DNA of 64,000 nucleotides, taken from Prunus persica (lineage: Eukaryota; Streptophyta; Magnoliopsida; Rosales; Rosaceae). Shown here one piece after another: positions 54,946 to 64,000 of the stretch (positions are counted from its first letter, which is position 1; each line of letters begins with the position of its first letter). Position numbers and translations under genes: made by a program. The stretch spans positions 1,870,065-1,934,064 of the forward strand of contig NC_034010.1 in assembly GCF_000346465.2 (NCBI RefSeq), written 5' to 3'. Under the pieces are notes generated by a model. That model had not been told where the DNA came from, did not search any database, and saw only the letters and a list, made by a program, of their open reading frames with translations.

Positions 54946-57900
54946 GGAAAGCATTAAAGGGCCAGTCACAAAAAGTTCAACAAGCTGTTTTGGAGGTAAC
55001 TATGTTGTTTTCATTTCTTTTCGCAGCACCTTTCATTGGCTTATTTAGATTTCCCGTAGAAATTTCGTACTGGTGGATACAATGTCATTGTTGCCACATC
55101 AATTGGCGAAGAGGGCCTGGATATCATGGAAGTTGATCTAGTTATATGCTTTGATGCTAATGTATCACCATTGAGAAGATTCAGCGCATGGGGAGAACTG
55201 GAAGGAAGCATGATGGAAGAGTTGATATCCTTTTCTCATATGAGTACTGCATGTTCTGTAGTTGGCTGTTGGTGAGATCAGACTGAACATGCAATGAACT
55301 TTTGCTTGTCCCCCTCTTTTATCCAAGTTTTAGTGTCAATCCACTTTCCATTTTTTTTTCATTACACTTTCTTTCAACCACCTTTCATTGCATTTGCAAT
55401 AAATCTAAATCCTTGACAAGTCGTACTAGTTTTAGCCTGTGAAGGGTCAGAGTTGAAGGGTTACAAGCGTAAGCAAGGAAACAGTAAGAATATGATGAAA
55501 CACTTGCGAAATGGGGGGAGAAATAGCTTCAATTTCCATTCTAGTCCGAGGATGGTGAGATTTTCTAAGAAAGGCTGCATCTTTATGATTTTTAAATGCT
55601 ATAGTCTTGCATTTTAAACGTATTTGATTGTGTCATTATTTATTGCAGATCCCTCACATTTTCAAACCGGAGGTCCAGTTTGTTGAGTTTTCATTGGAAC
55701 AATTCGTTCATCGTGGAAAGAAAGGATAGATGACACACTATTCAGACACCCGTTATTCCAGACAATTTAACTGTTGCTGAGACTACATTAATTGCCAAGT
55801 ATTTTTACCCCCATGAAATTACATGGAAACCATCTGTTATTGCCTTTCCTCACTTCCAAACATATCCTTCAAGAGTGTATAAAGTAATGCATTCACATCG
55901 GACGACAATGTTAATTGATATGATGCAATGTTTGCAAGGACTAACCTTTTCTAGGGACAGCAATATTTCCCTTCTTGAGGTTTGATTCAATCTATGTGGT
56001 TGAGTTGTTTGCCTTGCTGTGTTGTATGACATTTTCTTATGTTATTACTCAATGCTTTCAGGGTGAAATATGTTTAAAGAAGTGCTTGGGAGTTGACACT
56101 GCTGAACAACATGACAACAATGGAGAAGGTAGCTCAAAAAGGCTTTTATGAGAAGAAAATTTGTCATTCCAAATTCTTCCATTTGTTTTAAGGCATTATT
56201 CAGATTATGTGGAAATAATTACTAAGGAAAAAGATTCTTCGCTACTAGGATTAGTTTCATCGTGTTGATTGGAGATCTGAGGTGCATTTACTTGTTTACT
56301 CTTGCTTTCAAGTCCCGCATCAAACTTATGCACATTTGCATGCTAATCAATTTGAGCTTAGCGAATGTAGTTTATTGTTCCTTCACTTTTTTTCAAGGTC
56401 CATTTGAGACAAGTGAGCATTTTGCTTCATTGCTAATAATTCTTCTACAAATAGTTCAGAAGTCCATTATGCTCAAGATCACCAACTCAATGTTCATTTT
56501 GTGTTTATAATATAAACTTTATATTACCTTTTTGGTTATAATTTTAGTATTTCATCTTCAACTTTACCAAATGTTCAACGCCATATGCTTTCATTGTATC
56601 CTTTTGAGTCCTCTTATTCTTTACTTTGTAGCCAGAAATTTTCGCACTTTTTGCTCCTCTGTATATGTGCATGCCTGTTAAACTTTATTCGGAAACTAAT
56701 TTCTTTTAACCTTTTTCTTGCTTGATGATTGAAATAAAACCTTTTCTCTTCTGTATACTTTTCTTCATCTTCCGACAATAAAAGTAGTACTACGTCTATG
56801 AGGTTGGTTATCTTTTCTTGGGGTTAACTAACTCAAGGAATGAACTGAAACCATAAAAAATGTTCATACTCAACAACATTTTTGTACTGTAAATTGGTAT
56901 GTGTAAGCATGCATGTGTTTATGTTCCTAATCTCAAGTCCTGATGCTGCACCTGCATTGGGGGATGGGGAGTGGGGGTAATTGAACATAAATTGTAGGAC
57001 GATTTTTTCTTGCTCGGTTTTGTGAACGTAAAATATTATGGCCTAGTCAGCATGTTAAATAATAACAAGCACTTGTCTTTTCTTTTCTGGATTGGGTGGC
57101 TGGGGGGGGATTGAATGTGGAGAAGATGCTAAATCTTGAACATTTTGTTGCAGATTTTCTGAATCCTGACGATTCTGAAGTATCACCTACTGGGACATTG
57201 GAAACTGAGGAGAAGCATAACGAACTTAATTTCCCTGGTGAAAATCCTTATGAGCACTCTTAACTCTTTGGTTCAGATGTTGTAACTGTTGATGCTTCTG
57301 GAAATGTCCTAGTCATTGTTGTCCCTGTGTTTCCTTGGAAAGACTTATCGCATTCCATGTCAACAAGTGCAAGCATTATTAAGTTGGATTACTTGAAGCA
57401 AAATTCTTGCCATGCAAGGACTTCAGATGAAGACCACACAGAACTAACTACTGAAGCTGGTCCAAGTGGAGATCTGAAATCGACTCCGATAACATGCATG
57501 AAGAATGAGGTTTCATTTAAGTCTCGATGTTGTGTTCTGGACAGCAAGGCATCATTATTTCTGGCTGATGAAGACAATAATTTTTTCAGAGATGGTGAGC
57601 TCAGTCCACGGCTTACTAATTTAATCAGAAGTGGAGTAGTCCCAGAGTCTCCTATCCAGAATAGTGGTTAGTAATGCAATTAGTAAGATTTTATCTTAAT
57701 TCAAAATGTGATATGGTTTCCTAGGGATTGCTTTTGTCCCCTAATATAAGATGATGCTTATATAAATGTGAATTATGCAGGACTATCAAATAACACAGAT
57801 GAGTATCTAGAACCTGAACCTGTTTCACCTGCCCAATTACATACTGGAATACTATTGAAGTGTTCAAGTCCTGGGAAAAGTAAAAAAGTCAATATGAGAG

Positions 57901-58610
57901 GCAATGCCTGTGGAAGAAATGTCTCTGTTTCTCCTGTTGATAATGAAATTCAAACTCCCTTGCATAACAAGGGTGAAACTGCAAGCATAAGAGGATGTAC
58001 CTCCACATCACCAATTATTGATAGAGCCCAAACTGTTTTAGCAGATCTTACAAACAATAGCTGTGGCAAAGATTGGCATTTAAGTTCTGGAGACAAGTCG
58101 GAAAGTGTAAAACAGGCACGCAAGTTTAAAAGGTTACGCAAAGTTGGGGATCATTGGAAAAGTAGGGGAGAAAGCATGACAAAAAATGTTGGGTCAACGG
58201 AAAACCCTGTGGCAGATCTTTTTCTAGAGCTGGTCCTCTCCGTACTAAGCACGACAAAGGTATTATGAATATGAATTGAGTCTATTGAAATGAATCTAGA
58301 CCAGATGTTTGTCCTTTCCAGTATTTTTATTTTATTATTATTTTTTTGAAAAGGTCATTTCCAGTATCGTTTATTTATTTGCTATTTATTTTTCTATTTT
58401 TGGAGTTCTGATACTAACTAACTAGACTAGAGCCTTCTCTCTATGACTAAAAGTCCAATCACACCAAAGACTTATAGGAATGCTACCTGTTCAGCTTCCA
58501 ATCTTTTTATGGGACCTATTTACCGATATGTTTATTTTTTTGGTTACATTATAAATAGGTAAAAAGAAGTCAGTTGATGATGTAAGGGTCTTCATTGAGG
58601 AGGAAGCCGA
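54946..58610 (+). pseudogene. FANCM: FANCM-like DNA helicase, 3' part with lesions
   Basis: FANCM is a DEAH-type DNA translocase of the Fanconi pathway that limits meiotic crossovers in plants. Readable exons: 54946-54995, 55060-about 55241, 55440-55554, 55649-55979, 56062-56128, 57154-57666, 57781-58259, 58559-58610. They give [36 protein letters not shown] and [12 protein letters not shown] (helicase motifs V), VLACEGSELKGYKRKQ, PHIFKPEVQFVEF, then the disordered tail and KKSVDDVRVFIEEEAE. Lesions: a one-base loss near 55172 in motif VI (QRMGRTGR shifted), a shift and TAG near 55727, TAA near 57260, and a shift near 58210. The N-terminal helicase lobe is absent. The next intron is occupied by a copia element and the gene end lies beyond it, outside the window. 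Confidence 0.88.
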
Positions 58611-58649
58611 GTAAGTTCATATATTTATGACATGTAGCTAAGTTATTTG

Positions 58650-59241
58650 TGTTGATGATTGGCTCAAAAAATTAGTCAAAAGCAAAACTGCTTTCGGCTG
58701 GCAGACATCTTGCGGTGCTTTCGGCTAGCAGACAAATTGGAGACAAATTAATGGCTAGCATTGATGGCTTACTTTTACCTTTTGACTTGTGTGTTTTGCT
58801 TTTGCCGTTGGGTGGTTGAAGAGCAAATGTTTGGCTTATAAAAGGGAACATGCATTTGGGAAAAATAGAGAGCGGAAAGCACCGAGAGTTGATGAGAGAA
58901 GAGAGAAGTTGGGAGAGAGAAAAATAATAGTTTGGGCAACTAAGCTTTTGTTGCTATTGTTGGTTATTTTTCCCTCTCTAAATTGTACTCAATTTGTATC
59001 CCCTTTATATTCTTGAGTGTGTGAGCTTGGGTATATTTGGGGCTTGGGTTTTCTGAGTGGTTAAACACTATTGTATTCTCTCATTGATTATAGTGGAATA
59101 CTCCGTCGTCTCCAAACTGGATGTAGGCAATTGCCAAACCAGTATAAATCTTGGTGTTGTTCTTGTTGATTATTTTTGTTCTATTTTTCTCCTGCCTGTT
59201 GTTATTTTTCACTCGCAGTTGGTTGACGCTTCCGCACAACA
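58650..59241 (+). repeat. Copia left LTR
   Basis: Starts TGTTGATGATTGG and ends CGCACAACA, 592 bp. TATAAAA at 58837-58843 is the likely promoter. Confidence 0.9.
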
Positions 59242-59243
59242 AG

Positions 59244-59255
59244 TGGTATCAGAGC
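59244..59255 (+). promoter_or_regulatory. Copia primer-binding site
   Basis: TGGTATCAGAGC, complementary to the 3' end of initiator methionine tRNA, two bases after the LTR, the standard plant LTR-retrotransposon primer site. Confidence 0.92.
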
Positions 59256-59392
59256 TCCAGTTTTTCGACTGGGGTTTCGTGGGAGTGAAAAATCTGTCGG
59301 TGCTACAGTGACGGGTGAATAGTGTCGGTGCTACAGTGCCCCCGTGAATAGTGCTGTGCTACAGTAGCAGTGAATAGTGCAGGGCAGATTTG

Positions 59393-62300
59393 ATGGCTGG
59401 AGAAAAAGTTGAAATTTTGAAGGAAAAGGAATCGACATCGTCTTCGTCGGCACCTACATCCAATAGACATCCAATTGCCAGTACAAGGTTAGAGGTTGAT
59501 AAATTTAATGGCTCCAATAATTTTGGTATGTGGCAATGTGAAGTTATGGATGTGTTGTATCAACAAGAGTTGGATATGGTTCTGGAGGATAAACCAGAAG
59601 ATATTGATGACAAGCAGTGGACTCAAATTAATCTCCATGCTTGTGCCACTATTCGATCGTTCCTTGATAAGGAGTTGAAATACCCGTATATGAAGGAAAC
59701 TTCTGCTAAGAAGTTATGGATGAAATTGGAGGAGAAGTATATGACCAAGAGCACAGAAAATCGGCTCTTCTTGAAGAAACGACTCTTCCGATTTCAATAT
59801 CGCTCAGGTATTTCTATGCATGAACACCTCAATGATTATAATAAAATACTTGCTGATTTAGCAAATCTTGATGTGATAATTCCTGACGAGGATAAGGCAC
59901 TATGTTTGTTAAATTCATTGCCTGATGATTATGATCATTTGACAACTACTTTGTTGTATGGAAAATCCGAGGTGAAACTGGATGAGGTGTCTGCGGCATT
60001 GGTGAATCATGAGTGTCGAAAGAAGGAACAGAAGACTCAAAATTCACAAACCGAGGCACTTGTTGCAAGGGGTCGAACAGAGGAAAGAAAATTTGGGAAG
60101 CGGGGAAAATCTCGTTCAAAGTCACGAGGGAAGTTTCTTGCTAAAGATGAATGTGCCTTTTGTCGCCAAAAGGGTCATTGGAAGAAAGACTGCCCCAAAT
60201 TGAAGAACAAGGAGAAGGAGAAAGCGGGTTCTGAAGCAAATGTTGCAAAATCTGGAGATGAAGATTTCGAGTTTGCTTTGGCTAGTTCATCTGCTGATGG
60301 TCACTCAACTGAGTGGATTTTGGATTCAGGTTGCACCTATCATATGTGTCCTATTCGGGAATGGTTTTCTAGCTTCGAGGAGCTGGATGGTGGAGTTGTT
60401 TTGATGGGCAATAATAATGCCTGCAAAACACAAGGGATAGGCAAAATCTGTTTGAAGATGCATGATGGAACAGTCAGAGAATTGAGTGATGTTCGGTATG
60501 TTCCGGATATGAAGAAGAATCTCATCTCATTGGGCGCTTTGGAATCCAAGGGTCTCAAGATCACCATGAAGGGTGGAGTTCTTAAAGCTGTGCATGGGGC
60601 ACTGGTGGTGATGAAAGGTACAAGATGAAATAACTTGTATTTCTTGCAGGGTAGTACAGTTATTGGTGGAGCAGCTGTCACCGAAGCTGCTGACGCAGAT
60701 AGCACAGACACCACAAGGTTATGGCATATGCGTCTTGGGCATGCTGGTGAAAAAGCGTTGCAAGGATTGGTGAAGCAAGGCTTATTGAAAGGTGCAAAGG
60801 CATGCAAATTGGAATTCTGTGAACACTGTGTGCTGGGTAAGCAAACTAGAGTGAAATTTGGCACTGCTATTCACCACACTAAAGGCATTCTAGATTATGT
60901 TCACACTGATGTTTGGGGACCCTCCAATAATGCATCTTGGGGAGGTAGCCATTATTTTGTCTCCTTTGTTGATGACTTCTCTAGAAGAATATGGGTGTAC
61001 ACCATGAAGCGTAAAGATGAAGTCTTGAGGATATTCCTGAAGTGGAAAAAGATGATTGAAACGCAAAGCGGTCGAAAGATCAAGACTCTCAGATCAGACA
61101 ATGGTGGTGAATATAAGTCTGATCCCTTCTTGAAAGTTTGTCAAGATGAGGGTATTGTGAGGCACTTCACGGTTAGGGAGACACCGCAACAGAATGGGGT
61201 GGCAGAGCGCATGAACCGTACTTTGCTTGAGAAAGTTCGGTGTATGTTGTCTAATTCTGGTTTAGGCAAGGCGTTTTGGGCTGAGGCGATTACTTATGCA
61301 AGCCATCTCATTAATCGGTTGCCTGCTGCTGCGAATGAGGGCAAAACGCCCATGGAGGTATGGTCTGGTAAACCTTGTACTGATTACAAGTATTTACACA
61401 TATTTGGTTGTCCTGCTTACTATCATGTCAGGGAAAGCAAGTTAGATCCAAGAGCAAAGAAGGCTCTATTTATGGGATTTAGCACTGGCGTGAAGGGATA
61501 CCGACTCTGGTGTCCAGATGAGAAGAAAATTGTTGTAAGCAGAGATGTGACTTTTGATGAGGCTGCTATGGTAAATCAGAACAAGCATGAAGGTGAAATA
61601 GAAGCAACCAAGACCATGAGTAGTTCAAAGCAGGTGGAGTTACTGAAGACTCCAGTTGTTCCAGTAAGGTCTGATACTACAGACACTAGTCCTACAGTTG
61701 ATTCTGATGAAGAGGACGAGGATGATGAAGAGGAGGCACCTACCCAAGAGCCTCCACAGCAACAAGATTCTATTGCAATCAGAAGATCGAGAAGGGAGAT
61801 TCGAAAGCCTGTTCGATTTACTGATATTGTGGCATATGCACTTCCCGTTATTGAAGATGATATTCCATCCGCCTACAAAGAAGCTGTCAGAAGTTCAGAG
61901 AGCGTGGAGTGGAAGAAATCTATGGATGAGGAGATGAAGTCTCTTCATAAAAATGAGACTTGGGAGCTGGTTCAGTTACCAAAGGGGAAGAAAGCAATTG
62001 GTTGCAAATAGGTTTATGCCAAGAAGATGGAATCTTTGGGAAAAGACAATGTGAGATTCAAAGCCAGATTAGTAGCTAAAGGATATGCTCAGAAGGAAGG
62101 CATTGACTACAATGAGGTATTTTCTCCTGTAGTAAAACATTCCTCTATTCGTATTTTGTTGGCTTTGGTTGCGCAGTTTGACCTTGAGTTGGCTCAACTT
62201 GATGTCAAGACTGCATTCTTACATGGTGATTTGGAGGAAGAAATTTATATGTCTCAGCCAGAAGGTTTTAAGGTTGCTGGAAAAGAAAATTGGGTTTGCA

Positions 62301-63439
62301 AATTGCAAAAATCATTGTACGGCTTGAAGCAGTCTCCAAGACAATGGTATAAGCGATTTGATCGGTTTATGATCGGGCAGAAGTACACAAGAAGTCATTA
62401 TGACCATTGTGTATACTTTCGCAAGCTACAAGATGGAACCTTCATCTATCTGCTTTTATATGTTGATGATATGCTTATAGCATGTAAAAGCAAAGTGGAG
62501 ATTGAAAGGTTGAAGACTCAACTGAGTAATGAATTTGAGATGAAGGACTTAGGAGAAGCTCGGAAGATACTGGGTATGGAAATTGAAAGAGATAGAGCGA
62601 AGGGCAAGATTAGTCTGTGTCAAAAGCAGTATTTGAAGAAGGTACTACAGCGTTTCGGGATGAATGAAAATTCAAAACCGGTTAGTACACCTCTTGCCCC
62701 TCATGTCAAACTTAGTGCTTCTATGTCTCCTAAAACTGGTGAAGAGAGTCATTACATGGCTCAAATTCCATATGCAAGTGCTGTTGGTAGTTTGATGTAT
62801 GCTATGGTGTGTACGAGGCCTGATATTTCACAAGCTGTTAGTATTGTCAGTAGATATATGCATAATCCAGGAAAAGAGCATTGGCAAGCTGTGAAATGGA
62901 TTCTACGGTATATTCTGGGTACTGTGGATGTTGGTTTATTGTTTCAGCATGATAAAGTTACTGGTCAATGTGTTGTTGGATATGTGGATTCTGATTACGC
63001 AGGTGATTTGGACAAGCGTAGGTCCACTACAGGTTTTGTATTCACTATTGCTGGAGGTCCAGTGAGTTGGAGGTCGATTCTGCAATCTACAGTTGCTCTG
63101 TCGACTACGGAGGCTGAATACATGGCGGTAACAGAAGCTATAAAGGAAGCCATCTGGCTTCAAGGATTGCTTGATGACTTGGGGATTGAACAGGACCATG
63201 TGGATGTTCATTGTGACAGTCAGAGTGCTATTTATTTAGCAAAGAATCAAGTTCATCATGCACGTACAAAACACATTGACGTGAGGTTCCATTTTGTTCG
63301 TGAGATTATTGACGAGGGAAATATTCTTCTTCAGAAGATTGGGACCGCTGAGAATCCTGCGGATATGTTGACAAAGCCAGTTTCGTTGCTCAAGTTTAAG
63401 CATTGCTTAGACTTAATTGGCATTTGTAAAGTTTGTTGA
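59393..63439 (+). pseudogene. Copia gag-pol polyprotein with two in-frame stops
   Basis: One continuous frame of 1349 codons broken only by TGA at 60626-60628 (expected Arg in MKGTR-x-NNLYF) and TAG at 62009-62011 (expected Trp in CKxVYAKK). Domains in order: gag (LEVDKFNGSNNFGMWQCEV); CCHC knuckle CAFCRQKGHWKKDC; protease WILDSGCTYHMC; GAG-pre-integrase with LWHMRLGHAGEKAL and CEHCVLGK; and integrase with HTDVWGPS, SDNGGEY and QQNGVAERMNRTLLEKVR. These are followed by RT (DVKTAFLHGDLEEEIYMSQP, LLYVDDMLIAC) and RNase H (VGYVDSDYAGDLDKRRSTTG, STTEAEYMA, HARTKHIDVRFHFVRE). All catalytic residues I can check are present. It resembles TNT1/Tork-type copia; lineage not certain. As it stands it is non-autonomous, unless the stops are read through or are assembly errors. 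Confidence 0.93.
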
Positions 63440-63497
63440 TTGCCCCATGGGGGATTGGGAGACGACCATTGAGAGTGTTGCTTCGAGGTTTTGAGCC

Positions 63498-63508
63498 AAG
63501 GTGGAGAT
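63498..63508 (+). promoter_or_regulatory. Copia polypurine tract
   Basis: AAGGTGGAGAT immediately before the second LTR (TGTTGATG at 63509), the plus-strand priming site. Confidence 0.85.
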
Positions 63509-64000
63509 TGTTGATGATTGGCTCAAAAAATTAGTCAAAAGCAAAACTGCTTTCGGTTGGCAGACATCTTGCGGTGCTTTCGGCTAGCAGACAAATTGGA
63601 GACAAATTAATGGCTAGCATTGATGGCTTACTTTTACCTTTTGACTTGTGTGTTTTGCTTTTGCCGTTGGGTGGTTGAAGAGCAAATGTTTGGCTTATAA
63701 AAGGGAACATGCATTTGGGAAAAATAGAGAGCGGAAAGCACCGAGAGTTGATGAGAGAAGAGAGAAGTTGGGAGAGAGAAAAATAATAGTTTGGGCAACT
63801 AAGCTTTTGTTGCTATTGTTGGTTATTTTTCCCTCTCTAAATTGTACTCAATTTGTATCCCCTTTATATTCTTGAGTGTGTGAGCTTGGGTATATTTGGG
63901 GCTTGGGTTTTCTGAGTGGTTAAACACTATTGTATTCTCTCATTGATTATAGTGGAATACTCCGTCGTCTCCAAACTGGATGTAGGCAATTGCCAAACCA
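63509..64000 (+). repeat. Copia right LTR, first 492 bases
   Basis: Collinear with 58650-59141 at a constant offset of 4859 bases with a single substitution. The last 100 or so bases of the LTR lie beyond the window. Confidence 0.95.

Larger units (their letters stand above)
58650..64000 (+). mobile_element. Young Ty1/copia retrotransposon, right LTR cut by window end
   Basis: LTR 58650-59241, primer-binding site, gag-pol 59393-63439, polypurine tract and second LTR from 63509. Over the 492 bases visible in both LTRs only one difference is seen (ctttcggctggc versus ctttcggttggc), so insertion is recent. Left flank is atttg; the right target site is outside the window. It sits in an intron of the FANCM pseudogene in the same orientation. 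Confidence 0.95.

Overview
The window is plant nuclear DNA from a eudicot, with spliced genes that have GT-AG introns, plant-type LTR retrotransposons, MULE and hAT relatives, and many (CT)n microsatellites. Gene content and style suggest a woody rosid, possibly Rosaceae, but that is inference. About half of the window is transposon-derived. Only two host genes look intact: a sterol C-24 methyltransferase gene (SMT1 type, 9.9-14.5 kb, +) and a SAG101-like lipase-like immunity gene (41.7-44.0 kb, +).

Layout. 0-5 kb: a DUF642 cell-wall protein gene (-) whose 3' end is replaced by a Ty3/gypsy integrase fragment, in frame, with telomere-type repeats at the join. 4.9-9.3 kb: a hAT-type MITE with clean 8-bp target duplications, a truncated MuDR-type transposase, and AT-rich sequence. 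9.6-14.5 kb: SMT1. 14.8-19.9 kb: two diverged copies of one non-coding segment, between and inside which a SINE, a LINE tail and a TAA-flanked MITE have landed; the sister copy shows the empty sites. 21.1-29.4 kb: a decayed Ty3/gypsy element, probably Tat lineage, with gag, protease and integrase but no reverse transcriptase, a spliced antisense ORF, a field of CCTTGCCGAACGGCAAGG palindromes and a 3' LTR end with an snRNA-like promoter arrangement. It abuts an arabinogalactan-peptide-like coding remnant.

30.3-38.2 kb: a TIR element, then a decayed PIG-N (GPI ethanolamine phosphate transferase 1) gene whose last intron holds a 1.17-kb Pack-MULE carrying pieces of a Raf-like kinase gene and a MYB-CC (PHR-like) gene. 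38.8-41.4 kb: a second long-TIR element containing a small spliced host-like gene. 41.6-44.2 kb: SAG101-like gene. 46.1-54.8 kb: a PPR gene split by a rearranged Ty3/gypsy insertion with three LTR copies, two of them head-to-head. 54.9-58.6 kb: the 3' part of a FANCM pseudogene, interrupted by a young Ty1/copia element (58.65 kb to window end; its two LTRs differ at one site in 492 aligned bases).

Common themes are gene decay by insertion, gene capture or fusion by transposons, and C-to-T decay (CAG to TAG) in the two gypsy elements. I saw no operon-like or defence-cassette organisation. The most unusual items are the DUF642-integrase fusion, the double-capture Pack-MULE, the palindrome field, and the spliced antisense ORFs in the gypsy elements. 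All exon boundaries were read by eye from splice consensus and known protein families, with no database search.
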